From: Metopolophium dirhodum
Lineage: Eukaryota; Arthropoda; Insecta; Hemiptera; Aphididae
Length of the DNA stretch: 64,000 bases
NCBI RefSeq assembly: GCF_019925205.1
Contig: NC_083560.1
Coordinates: forward strand, 22,959,145 to 23,023,144
Reading direction: 5' to 3'
The position numbers were made by a program, and so were the translations under genes. Below, in pieces: positions 23,800 to 36,177 of this stretch. Below the pieces are notes generated by a model, which saw only the letters and a list, made by a program, of their open reading frames with translations, ran no database searches and was not told the DNA's origin. Position 1 is the first letter of the stretch; each line of letters starts with the position of its first letter.

Positions 23800-26340
23800 A
23801 ATTAGTCACTTCATTTTTTTTTGTATCTGTGTTTATACTGTCCAGTATAATTAGTCGAAATAATGCTTCGAACTTCAATATCTTGTTTCATAGGAAAGTG
23901 AATCTATTTTTCAACATATTCGACAATGATGTGTTTTTTTTTCTCGGTGGGAAAGTGAATCTAGTTGATGCATTTGGGAGGTGAAAATTTAAAATTCCAT
24001 TAGTTTTCAAAAGCTCAGAGAAAAATAACAAAAAAAAAATTAAGGAAAACCGGGAAATTTTACTCAAAATGGGTCTTTGACAAAATCAATTTTGGTTATT
24101 GGTGCATGTAACGTTACATGCATGATATTTTCATTAAAAGTTTATACTAGCATTTGTTATACATCACAAAATTTACAAATTACAATGCTCTTTGAGCTGT
24201 TAACGGACATTTTAAGTTTCCAATTTGTTTTAGGTTTTTTTCCTATAATATGTCAATAAAATTTTATTCGTTGGGTCAAAAAAAAAAATTAATACCAGAC
24301 TTCTATAAAATATTGTCACAATGGCAGTTGAAAAATATTAAAAACATATTCACAATTTTTTTTTACAAGCATATAAAGTTCAAATTTTCTTAAAATACTT
24401 AAAAATGACGAAAATGTGCAAGTTATTTTGAGTTTTGAGCTGAATGTTTATATTAACATTTTCTATACACCATAACATTTTCCAAATATTTTAATTATGT
24501 GCTGGTTACGGATATTTTTAGATTCTGAGAGGAACGATATATTGATTTTACAATGATGTATGCTTTTTTTTATTTTTTTTATTTTTGTGTTTGTGTCACG
24601 ATAAGTTGTCGAAATAATGATTATTCGATTTTCAACTTTAGTATCTTCTTCGATGGGAAAGTGAATATTGTTGGTTCATTGCGGAGGTCAAAATTAATAT
24701 AAAGTAATGTATTTCAAAGTAATTTTCAAAAGCACCGTGAAAAACAAAAGAAAAATCAAGGAAAACGGGAATTTTTACTCAAATTAGGTTTTTGACAAAA
24801 TCTAATTTGGTTTTTGGTGTAACTCTAAAACAAATGAACGTATATATACGTATATACATGAAATTTTCACTGGTCGTTTATATTTGCATTTTCTATACAC
24901 GATAAAATTTTCAAAATATTTTGATTTGTTTTGAACTGTTTAGGAAAATTTTCTGTTTCCAATTTTTGTAGTCTTTTAAATTCTGAGCTAAGCGATGAAT
25001 GTATTGATTTTACAATGATGTGTGTTTTTTTTTTTTATTTTTTATTTTTTTTTAATTTTTTTAATTTTTGTGTCTGTCATCACCTTTTAGTAAAAGTGCT
25101 TGGATTTTCTTCAATAGTAACTTTTCTGATAGGAAAGTAAATCTAGTTGGTACTTTGGGGGGTCAAAAGTAAAAAGTTCCCAGTAGTTTTCACAAGCGAC
25201 GTGAAAAACAAAAGAAAAATTAAGGAAAAACGGGAATTTTTACGCAAAATCTGTTTTCGAGAAAATCGATTTTGGTTTTTGGTGTAACTCTAAAACAAAT
25301 GACCGTAGGGACATAAAATTTTGACTGAATGTTTATATTAGCATTTTCTATACACCATAAAATTTACAAAAATTTCTATAAATTTCTATAAATATCAATA
25401 AAATTTTATCTGTTGAGTAAAAAAGCTTGAAAATTTAATAGAAGGCTCCTAGGTTATTGTTTCAAAGGCAGATGAAAAAAATTAAAAATCCTTAGTCACA
25501 GTTTTTATTTATAAGCATTTAAAGTTCAAATTTTGACAAAATACGGAAAAATCACGAAAAATAGCAAATTATTTTGAGTTGAGAATTCATAAAAATTTTT
25601 CTTTTTAAATCTAAGATTTGAAAATGTAATATAAGATTACTCATAAGTTTGTCTACCTTTATCAAAAAAAAAAATGTCTACAAAGCCTGTTTTACAGAAC
25701 CCTACAAATGAATCAGTATACAATTATTGACAAAACACGGAAAAATGACGAAAATTTGCAAATTATTTTAAGTTAGAAATTCATAAAAAATTTTAAATTT
25801 TAAATCTAACTTTTTAAAATGTAATACAAAATGAGCGTTTGAAGTTAATATTTTTACAACATTAGTTATTCACTTGATTTCTGATGTAGCGATTTTGTTA
25901 TTTTGTTGTAATTTAAAAACAAATAACTGTAAAAACATAAAAATTCACTGAATGTTTATATTTTCATTTCCTATACACCATATAATTTGAAAATATTTTG
26001 ACTTTTTTTAATCTTTTTTTAATTTTTTTAATTTCTTTCCTATAAACATCAATTCAATTTTTTTTTTTGGTAAAAAAACGTGAAAATTTATCCAATGCTC
26101 CGAATATATTATTACAATAGCAGTTGAAAAATATTAAAAATACATATTATGCACAATTTTGCTTAATAAACATTAAAAATTCGAATTTGAGAACATTTAT
26201 CGAATTCAAAATGCAATAATTGTTTTGTAGTTAATAATGTATAAAAAATTCAAGTTTTATAATATATAAGGATTGACAATTTGAAAAAATGGTTTTACGT
26301 AAATAAATACGAAGTTCTTTGTAAATATATATTTGTTTTT
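23800..26340 (-). repeat. AT-rich interspersed repeat array, inverted orientation
   Basis: Several partial copies end to end: tails at about 23830, 24530 (AGATTCTGAGAGGAACGATA) and 24990 (ATTCTGAGCTAAGCGATGAATG), each followed by body cycles. The part 24985-25670 is nearly identical to 36180-36830. No coding potential. Confidence 0.78.
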
Positions 26341-26344
26341 TTTT

Positions 26345-26676
26345 GATAATATTTTCTATATTCTGTGAACTTATAATAATTATTATAAACTAAAAACCCG
26401 TAATAAACAAAATATTTTCTGGATAATAGAAATATTCAAAATTAACTTAATTGGGAAAAATATGACTTGGTTTTTAATTAATGTAGAGGAAAATGAGTTT
26501 AGTTAGAGTTAAGTTGATTAAAACACCGAGCTAATAAGTTAAGTAAATAATTTAAAAAAAAACTTAACTTTTAACTTAACTTCTAACTCATTAACTCGTT
26601 ATTGCACTGACTGGGTGCAAATATTTTGTTGGTATAATACATTTATTCAAACACATTGATTTGTTATAATGGCATT
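26345..26676 (+). repeat. 330-bp direct repeat, copy 1
   Basis: From GATAATATTTTCTATATTC to TTATAATGGCATTA, repeated at 34125-34463 with few changes. It contains runs of TTAACTTAACTT-type sequence, like the hAT MITE at 49697-50235. Flanks differ, so it is a mobile unit or a duplicated block; borders lack a clear target duplication. Confidence 0.6.
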
Positions 26677-26679
26677 AAT

Positions 26680-28990
26680 TGTTATTCGACGTTTTGTTTA
26701 TTTATTTAAGTCATAAACTCTCACTTGTAAATATCAAATCGTATATTATACATATTATTATACAATGTATATATTTCAGGAGCAAACGATTTGAAAACAC
26801 GCGTCCTCGCCATAGCTCGCAATTGACATAAATCATCATTTTATAACGATTGGTAAAATATATAGGTAATTAATCGAATTAATCGAATTAATCGAATCAA
26901 AAGTAATTTCATCGAGGAGAGAGCGTATACAAATTTAGTGTAGCCAGGTAGATGCGGCAAAATTTTCATGTTGTTGTTTAACAACGACAATAGCATAATA
27001 TAAAATATATAATTATTTGCTTTATATATTTATTATCAACGCACAAATCACACAAATTGTCAAGTCCCCAGAGCATTCCCATAAAGAGCTCAATTTTTAT
27101 TTTGCTTACGCGTGTATTATACATATAACATAATACACATAAATAATATTGTATTTAGAACTCAATGGAAAATATCGGATTCATAAATTATCAATTTGAA
27201 CTATTGTTCTTATACACGTTTACTATGAGTATAATGTGGTACAAAAGCCACGGAATTATGGTGATACATTTCTTAAAAATGCCTGAATTTTTGTCAATAT
27301 CATTATAATAAAATATACCTGAAAAAACGGAAAATACTCGCATAAAATATTTTATTACACCCAAGTGGGAGATGCCTTTAAGTCGTTTATAAGTATTAAA
27401 TAAATAAACGACATAACTTATAGTGATTATATAATATATTGTTGTGATTATATTATAATCACAACACGTCATAATATGCACAGATTGTAAAACGATCGAA
27501 ATTTAAATAATAATATTCCATGATTTTAAGTCATTACAATACATAATTTTGAAAAACATAAATATAATTTTTTCTTTTGGGTACTATTATTGTTTATGAT
27601 GTTGACTTTTTTGATCGAAAGTAAGTATAGAATTTTGATTTAATATTCCATTGAAATGAATATAATTACAATTTCGAATATTTACTTACCTAGTGATAAC
27701 TGTTACAAGCATTTAAAGTTTAGATAGATACCAAATGTAGTAATATTATAGGTACATTTTTTATTAGCTTCTTGTCGTAATACTTTGATAACTCAACAAT
27801 TATGTACCTAAGTAAGATTAGTTATATACTTGTAATTTAATATTTAGTAGTAAAATATTATTATAAGTATTTTGAACAAGTACAGTTTAATAATAAGTTA
27901 TAAATCATATTTGTATATTATAGTATTATTGTTGTTATAACTTTTAGTATAATTATGTAATAATTTAATATTTTAATTTTTCGAATGATCATACTTACAT
28001 TTTTAATTTTTAATTTATAGGAAGGGATCCATGTTTATTGAAATTTATTTTCAAGAAAGTATTAGACTTCAGAATATCAATTCAAAGAAATAAAAATACG
28101 TTAATTTCAAATAGATAAACAGAAAAACATTAAATAACTTGTTTTTTTTAATTTTGTTTTTAATGATTTCAAGTTATCCGTATAAAATCTAAATTCAAAA
28201 TATTGTTATGTTTTTCTAGATAATTTATTAATTTTTACTGTTGGATGAACACGTCGTATATAATATATTATTTTAGTTGATATAATTTTTAAATAATTTA
28301 TATAATAGCTTACAATTTATAACCATAATACCGCTATCATATCACCACTATTTGTTCTACATTTAGATTTCAGTGTCGTCAACATGAATCGTAGGTTTTT
28401 CGGGTTTCTTCTAACACTTTTACACGGGATGACAATACGCATGAATTGCGTGTCATCCATGTTAATGTTTACAAAAAATTATATTAAAATTACAGAATAT
28501 TCGATCTATATTCTGAACGACGGAGAAATCCACCGTATAAAAAATAGTACCCATACAGATACCTAATATGTATTACCTATGTATCGCCTAATTAATGATA
28601 TATTATTTTGTTATAAGCGTTTGATTCACTTCTGTATAATTTTATTTATTACAACTTGTTGGTTGGTACCTACCTTGACGTGATTAGAGGCAACAGAATA
28701 CAATGTTCCGAGCTTGTCATTATTAAAAAACATTTTTACTATCAAAAAACCTTTTTTTCGCTCATAAAAGTACCTATTAAATAAGCAAGTGAACGAACGC
28801 TAACGGGCATTATAATTCCGAGTACCTATTAAAAATAATCATCATCACGTAAACAGAATCGTGTGGGAACATTTTCATTAATAAATTATATAATTATCCT
28901 CGTGTGCCTCACGTGTACATCGTATGTGTATTATACAGGTATATCACTTTTACAATTCCTATGTCTACATTATCTATATTATTATTATTA
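26680..28990. other. AT-rich intergenic DNA
   Basis: No supported gene. A perfect 25-nt palindrome occurs at 27441-27465. TTAATCGAA is repeated in tandem at about 26871-26897. Short open frames at 27191-27481 and 28384-28566 show no motif or codon signal. Confidence 0.4.
27441..27465. repeat. Perfect 25-nt palindrome
   Basis: GTTGTGATTATA followed by one T and then the exact inverse TATAATCACAAC. It could form a hairpin; it has no T-run or gene context that would make it a terminator. Confidence 0.7.
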
Positions 28991-28994
28991 TTAG

Positions 28995-29288
28995 GTATTT
29001 GTTTGGGTTGAAGATACAATTGCAGGTACACTACCTCCTATAAACGTTACCTCCTCGTTGTTGAATTCAGTACATCCATCTATTTGGACTTTTATCAATG
29101 CATTGAAAAAAGAAAACAATATAAACCTTTTTAAAGTTGAACAGTTACTTTCTGGAATATCATTACCAAAAAAGAAAATATATAAAGATTCTGCAATTCG
29201 TATCAAAAAATTAACTTCAACATTAATTGACCCAAATATTCTACTAATATTCAAAATTATTACTATTATATCTAAAAGTATTTTATAA
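28995..29288 (+). pseudogene. Mutator-like (MULE) transposase C-terminal fragment
   Basis: Open frame with VHPSIWTFINALKKENN followed by KVEQLLSGISLPKKKIYKD and SAIRIKKL, the conserved C-terminal block of insect MULE transposases (HPxIWxFIxALKKE...G...P.KKKxYxDxAxRI). The catalytic DDE region is not present. The upstream part (WVEDTIAGTLPP) may belong to the same frame. Truncated on both sides. Confidence 0.6.
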
Positions 29289-29651
29289 AACTATTATTCT
29301 TTTTTTAGACGCTCAAACATTAATTGATTTAAATTATATTTTATACTTACAAATCAACTAACAAACTATGCGTATTTTTTATTATGACAAAGTTGATTTA
29401 AACTAAGTATTATTAATTACTAATTATTGTATTTTATATTTAACAATAAATTATGTGTATTTTATTTTTATATATTTTTGTTTTGGCTATCTTTGGCACA
29501 ATTTTATTTAATTGTATATAGAACTTGATTAAGTATAAAATATAGGCATGTATCGTCGTGACTCATGAGTCGCCAAAATGACGCGCGATGATATTACACC
29601 CGTGCCCAAATTACTGCGACAAATTTACCGCGATGTATTTACGTGACACCA

Positions 29652-30398
29652 ATGCAATTAACGGCTGCATACTAGTTGCGGTCATGACGATTTTTGAGAT
29701 AAACAGATATAACAGTTGCGGTCACGCCAATTTAGGTAATATGTTAGTTGCGGTCATAGCTTATCAAAGCTATATATAATGCACACAGCGTATATATGTG
29801 GGAACACCACTACTTATCTGTAATGTTTATAAATAAAATAGATTAAATTGTATACTCCGATAGTTTCGAATATTTGAGATATCCATCGTCATTATGGGCT
29901 GAATGTTCGTCTTCCATAACACAAACAACCAATGCATGCGAAAGTTTTCATTCAAAGCTCAATAGCATGTTTTACCATTCTCATCCTAATATTTTTATAT
30001 TTATTGACGCTTTAAATGAAATTCAAACGAATGGCTAGCATTTTTTAGCGCAACAAATACAATATTGTGAAGAAGGTGAAATAAATCGGCTTGAATATCT
30101 AAAGTCAATTTCCTTTAAATTTATACCTACAGAATTTTAAAATTTAAAATTATTATTATTATTATACTATTATATAGGTACATATTATATTTTGACACAA
30201 GTTTAACCACGTAATTTAAACATAAGTATCAACATTTTTAACCATATCTACACAAAATATAAAAGTGTAGACAGTCCTAAGTATGTAACCTTTTCGATGG
30301 GTGACCGCAACTAGTATGTAACCTTTTTGAGGGGTGACCGCAACTAGTATGTAATTTTTGATTATGACCGCAACTAGTACACACCGCAATTAACTACA
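29652..30398 (+). mobile_element. MULE-type element with tandem motif in its ends
   Basis: Both ends carry three copies of AGTTGCGGTCA, pointing inward at left (29674-29759) and inverted at right (30303-30377). The outermost sequence is CAATTAACGGCTGCATACT / inverted TTAATTGCGGTGTGTACT. Inside is a MULE transposase fragment (29856-30140). The target duplication is not clear. Confidence 0.6.
29856..30140 (+). pseudogene. MULE transposase fragment (C-terminal part)
   Basis: Reads YPSSLWAECSSSITQTTN, then ACESFHSKLNSMFYHSHPN and IFIFIDALNEIQT, the TTNACESFHSKxN...HPxIxxFIxxL block that marks MULE transposases in aphids and other insects. There is one in-frame TAG after IQTNG, then open to TAA at 30138. 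Catalytic Asp/Asp/Glu motifs are absent. Confidence 0.72.
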
Positions 30399-30399
30399 T

Positions 30400-31140
30400 C
30401 TTTACTATGAACTTTCAATTATATACCGAATGATATATATATATTTTTTAAATATAATAAATGCCTACGACCATTGTTAGCTGTTTTTGTTTCAATTAAG
30501 AGTTTTGAACATACTGATAAACACTATGAAAGTATATATATCAACTGTTGATAATCAACATAAACATCAATAACTGTTTGTATGTGTAAAATACAATGTT
30601 ACGTAAAATTAAAACTGTAGTTGTAAATATAATATTTTAAAATTATTAAATTGTAATAAATTATATAATTATTGTAGCATAATCGATCAATTCCAAACGA
30701 TGGATAAATTCGAAATAATCATCAACACAGAATCGTGTGGCAGAATGAATTGAAGACGGAATAGTGTAGACAGTGTAGTCATTATAATCAACTATCTACC
30801 CGCTGCAGTTTAATAACTTTTCTTCTTTTTAATATACCTACAACTGGTTGTAAATACAAAAAATAGATTATGTTAATAAAATGATGTTTGGAATCGCCAA
30901 AGTCGTAAGTACACTCGATGGGCGTGGGTCATAAACGGGTCAAAACGATAATATTATAATAACGCATTTTATCGCGGTCCGTATTTTTTCAGCAGTTAGC
31001 ACTTCCAATTACATGACACGAGCATAACACCTATCACTGTGTTTATAGATAAAATATATTATTATTATATTATTAAGTTATACGGGCAGCTATCGTTTAC
31101 AGCTTTACAAGTCGTTCGACCAATATTCACAGTATAAAAA
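30400..31140. other. AT-rich intergenic DNA
   Basis: No gene or recognisable element. A few short GC-richer words near 30910-31020. Confidence 0.35.
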
Positions 31141-31142
31141 CG

Positions 31143-31665
31143 TGAACATAAAATAAATATAAAAAAAGCAGAAAAGTGGATGTCACTCTGCTGTACAGTA
31201 GGTTACAAATAGGTCAATGTAAAATGGATTGTATTAAAATTTAAATCAATGATATAATATCATTGTATAAGAAAAACGATTCTGAGCAAAGATGATTTGT
31301 CAGTCTGGATTTTTTATATTGTTATTATTTATTATAGCCTGTAAGTTGAATTAATATTATAATATTATAATTTTTTATTCGTTTCAACCGTGATGAGCAA
31401 AGCGTTAGAAATAAATTAAAATCCTATTTGTAGCGGTTTTTTGTAATTTGTTGGTGGTTTTTCTCGTGGCAAAATAACTATTGAGAAAATCTAAAAATGA
31501 CATCTTTAAAGTTCCATCTCGATCCAATTTATTAAAAGATAAGATACTATATGTTGAAATCAAAGCACTCCTTCTGGTAGAAATTTTGTTTACAGTATAA
31601 GAAAAAATAATAATAAACAAAATGTAAAATCACTAGACCCGTCGCTCCGTTTAGAATCTAAAAAC
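31143..31665 (+). repeat. AT-rich repeat, short-core variant, complete
   Basis: Head AAGTGGATGTCACTCTGCTGTACAG at 31154, then AACGATTCTGAGC, a core unlike the long family (TTTTTTATTCGTTTCAACC..., GCGGTTTTTTGTAATTTGTTGG), and the family tail CGTCGCTCCGTTTAGAATCTAAAA. The same core occurs at 1320-1720 and 50402-50820, inverted. Confidence 0.78.
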
Positions 31666-34600
31666 TAAAAAAATTGAAAACTTACAATGTCCGTAAACAG
31701 CTCAAAAAGAGTCAAAATAATTTCAAATTGTTGTATAGAAAATGAAAATATAAACATTCAGTGAAATTGTCATGAACCTACAGTTATTCGTTTTTGAATT
31801 ATAACAAAATAACAAAATCGCTACACGAGAAATCAAGTAAATATCCAATGTTGTAAAAATATGAACTTCAAACGATCATAAAAATTTAATTTAAATTTTT
31901 TGTTGATAAAGGTTGACAAAATTATGAGGAATCTTGTATTACATTTTTAAATCTTAAATTTAAATAGAAACATTTTTATGAATATCTAACTCAAAATAAT
32001 TTGCTAATTTTCGTGATTTTTCCATATTTTGTCAAGATTTGAACTTTAAATGCTTATAAATAAAAACTGTGACTAAGGATTTTAAATATTTTTCAAATTT
32101 CATTGTAACAATATAGTAGGAGCCTTCTTTTAACTAACAAATAAAATTTTATTGATATTTATAGAAAAAAAAATGTTCGTAAACAGCTCAAAATAAGTCA
32201 ATATATTTGGAAAATGTTATGGTGTATAGAAAATGCTAATATAAACATGCAGTTTAAATAATAACTAGTAGTGTTGTACAAATTGTAACTTAAAATGTCT
32301 AGATAAAAAAAAATGTGTGGATATATTTTTTAGATTTTTTGTTTACCGTAGAACTACTTACGAGGAACTTTATATTACATTTTTAAGCTATTCAATCGAT
32401 TGAACAATTTTTATCATTATTCGTAGAAAACTCGAAAATGTGGAATATGTATAAATATTTATCAATATTTTTTTAGTGTCTATTTTAGACTCCAAATATT
32501 TCCAAAATTACTCCATTTGTGGAAAATGTTAAATAATGTTTAAAAAATGGTGACCATTTCAAGTATATCTACGGTCATCCGTTTCTTAATTACATCCACT
32601 AAAAACGAAAATAGATTTTGTCAAAAACTAGTGTTTTACATGCCCGTTTTTCTTTATTTTAGATTCTGAGCAGAGCGATGAATATATTAACTTTACAATG
32701 ATGTAACTTTTTTTCTTTTATTATTTTTATTTTTGTGTCTGTCATCACCCTTTAAGACAGAAAAAATGAAAAAATTTTCTTCAACAGTAAATTTTCTGAT
32801 AGGAAAGTGAATCCAGTTGATACTTTGGGGGGCCAACAGTTTCCCAGTTGTTTTCAAAAGCACCGTGTAAAACAAAAGAAAAATTGAAGAAAATCGTGAA
32901 TTTTTACGCAAAATTGGTTTTTGAGAAAATCGATTTTGGTTTTTGATGCAACTCTAAAACAAATGACCATAGGTACATACAATTTGACTTAATGTTTATA
33001 TTAGCATTTTCTATACAAAATAACATACTCCAAATATTTTGACTCATTTTGAGCTGTTTACGAACATTTTCAGTTTCAATTATTTTTAGTTTTTTTTTCT
33101 ATAAATATCAATACAATTTTATTTGTTAGTTAAAAATGCTTGAAAATTTAATAGAAGGCTCCTATTATATATTTTTTCAAAGACAGATGAAAAAAATTAA
33201 AAATTTATAATCTCAATTTTTTTTTATAAGCATCTAATCTATCTTTATAAGTTCAAATATTGACAAAATACGGAAAAATCACGAAAATGAGCAAATTATT
33301 TTGTGTTCGAAATTCATAAAAAATTTTCTTTTTCAATCTAAGATTTGAAAATGGAATACAAAATTCCTCATAAGTTTGTCTACCTTTATCAAAAAAAAAG
33401 CCTACAAAAAAGTCAAATTAAATTTTTATGAGCGTTTGGAATTCATATTTTTACAACATTAGATATTCACTCGATTTCTCATGTAGCGATTTTGTTATTT
33501 TGTTGTAATTCAAAAACAAATAACCTTAGACACTTGAGATTTATATCATAAGTTTATTTTATCAATTCCTATATTTGATATGACTTTCAAAATATTTTGA
33601 TTCATTTAGATCTGTTAACGGACAAATTCAAATTTCAATTTGTTTAGTTTCTTTTTCTATAAATATTGATAAAATGTTATTTGTTGGGTAAAAAAACTTG
33701 AAAATGTAATACAAGGCCTACTATGTTGTTAAAATGACATTCGAAAATTGCAAATTATTTTGAGTTCAGAATTCATAGTTTTTTTTCTATAATATTGTCA
33801 ATAAAATTATATTTGTTGGGCCAAAAATAGTGAAAAAATAATACAAGGTGATTTATTAATTCAGTAGAAGTTGAAAAATATTAAAAATACATATGCACAA
33901 TTTTTTATTATAAACATTTAATGTTTGTATTATGACAAAATGCGTATCAAATTTTAAAAATTTTAAATTTCTTTTTAAATCTAACTTTTTAAAATGTAAT
34001 ACAAAATTAGCGTTTGAAGTTAATATTTTTACAACATTAGATATTTACTTGATTTCCGATGTAGCAAGTTTGTTATTTTGTTGTAATTTAAAAACGAATA
34101 ACTGTAGATACATAAAAATTTACGGATAATATTTTCTATATTCTGTGAACTTATAATAATTATTATAAACGAAAAGTCCGTAATAAACAAAATATTTTCT
34201 GGATAATAGGAATATTCAAAATTAATTTAATTGGGAAAATGTAGAAAATTATGACTTGGTTTTAATTAATGTATTGGAAAATGAGTTAAGCTAAAGTTAA
34301 GTTAATTAAAACACCGATATAATAAGTTTAGTTAATAATTTAAAATTAACTTAACTTTTAACTTATCTTCTCACTCATTAATTCGTCATTGTCCAGTCTG
34401 TGCACAAATATTTTGTTGGTATAATACATTTATTCAAAGACATTGATTTGTTATAATGGCATTACTAGGTATATTTGATGATATTATTGTGAATAAAGTA
34501 ATTTATATTTTTACGTATTTACGTGGAACCTTATTTTAAATTTCAAATCTTTAACTATAAAAGTTGAACATTTTATAAATTTTTAACTACAAAAAAATTA

Positions 34601-35235
34601 TTACATTTTAAATTTGATAAACTTTGGCAAAATTCAAACTTTAAATGCTTATAAATAAAAACTGTGACTAAGGATTTTTAATTTTTTTCATCTGCCTTTG
34701 AAACAATAACCTAGGAGCCTTCTATTAAATTTTCAAGCTTTTTTACTCAACAGATAAAATTTTATTGATATTTATAGAAAAAAAAACTAAAAAAATTGAA
34801 AACTGACAATGGCCGTAAACAGCTCAAAAAGTGTCAAAATATTTTCAAAATTTTATGCTGTATAGAAAACGCTAATATAAACATTCAGTCAAAATTTCAT
34901 GTCCCTACGGTCATTTGTTTTAGAGTTACACCAAAAACCAAAATCTATTTTCTCAAAAACAGATTTTGCGTAAAAATTCCCGTTTTTCCTTAATTTTTCT
35001 TTTGTTTTCACGTCGCTTGTGAAAACTACTGGGAAATTACTTTTGACCCCCCAAAGTACCAACTAGATTTACTTTCCTATCAGAAAAGTTACTATTGAAG
35101 AAAATCCAAGCACTTTTACTGTCCTAAAAGGTGATGACAGACACAAAAATAAAAAAAAAAATTAAAAAAATTAAAAAAAAAACACACATCATTGTAAAAT
35201 CAATACATTCATCGCTTCGCTCAGAATCTAAAATA
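31666..35235. repeat. AT-rich interspersed repeat array, mixed orientation
   Basis: Forward partial body 31666-32260; unclear 32260-32640; inverted tail and body 32640-34124 (tail TTTTAGATTCTGAGCAGAGCGATG at 32658); the 330-bp unit 34125-34464; forward body and tail 34465-35235 (ends TCATCGCTTCGCTCAGAATCTAAAA). No coding potential. Confidence 0.78.
34125..34464 (+). repeat. 330-bp direct repeat, copy 2
   Basis: Second copy of the block at 26345-26676, sitting between an inverted and a forward piece of the AT-rich repeat. Confidence 0.6.
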
Positions 35236-35329
35236 ACAAAAATGTATACACTATACTACGTGAAAACTCCAACGTCGAATTTAAAACAAAAATCAATAAT
35301 AAAATGATGATAAAGTGTATTATTGATAA

Positions 35330-35522
35330 CACAAACCGACAGATTTTAGATAACCGGAGGATAACCGGCTGAATTCGGCCGGTTAAAAATCTGACCGTAA
35401 AACATCCGGTAACCGGAGACTTTTTGCATAACCGACGTATGTAAGAACCAACTGTCCGTTAAATTTCAGTATAACCTCCGGTTAGCGCTAACCGACACTT
35501 AACCGGACACTGTAAGAACGGG
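35330..35522. repeat. Tandem AACCGG-rich repeat, possible transposon end
   Basis: Repeated TAACCGGA / GGTTA words and the terminal CACTGTAAGAACGGGCC at 35507-35523 resemble the end of a DNA transposon (inward GGCCCGTTCTTACAGTG). It abuts the LTR fragment at 35523; the other end is not found. Confidence 0.45.
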
Positions 35523-35701
35523 CCTAAGATGCACAACGAACTAACTTATTAATACGCATTGTGTGTGTTGGCCATAGGCCTTACAATTATGTGTGTGTGT
35601 TTTAATATTAATGTATCGGTCAGCAGTTAATCGTACATACGGTAGAGTTTGTATTATATACATAGGTGTCATGTAACATATTTATATTTATAATTGTTAC
35701 A
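35523..35701 (-). repeat. Truncated 3' LTR fragment with polypurine tract
   Basis: About 179 bp match the 5' part of the TGTAACA-family LTR, minus orientation. Just upstream on the same strand (35702-35718) is a purine tract (AAAAAGGAGGGGG), which identifies this as the start of a 3' LTR with the internal end of its element to the right (35702 to about 36177). The LTR is cut at 35522 by another repeat. The internal DNA shows no convincing gene. Confidence 0.65.
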
Positions 35702-36177
35702 TTACCCCCTCCTTTTTGAGAAAAAAAAATACAAAAGAAATTTTGAATATAAACATTTTTTTATCCCTTGTCCGACTGGATTGATTGAATATGGTGAAGG
35801 TGAACTGTTGATTGAAGTTTTTTGTGATTGAACAATGCTTCTTCATGGATTGGTTAGTTGATATGTTTGAAAACTTACATTTTTTCATTATATTTTAAAA
35901 CAATACATTTTATTTTTCACATCTTATATATAATACTTTAGTAAACTCTACTATCTGTATTCTTAACTAATATTTCCCATATTGTCAACTATCATTATTA
36001 AACTTTATTTTAACTGGATACCCCTACCAAACAATATTTCTTTTTTAACAAGTGCAGACTATTTGTGTATTGTAAGTATTTGCTTGCAAGTATTTCGACT
36101 ATGCCAGAGGCCAATTATACTTTTATTTATCCAAATAGTGTTTGTCTTATACTCAATACATTTGATTATAACTGTTT

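Noticed and set aside
27191..27481. 96-codon minus-strand frame with hydrophobic segments
   Set aside because: Base composition like its flanks, includes the palindrome at 27441, no family motif.
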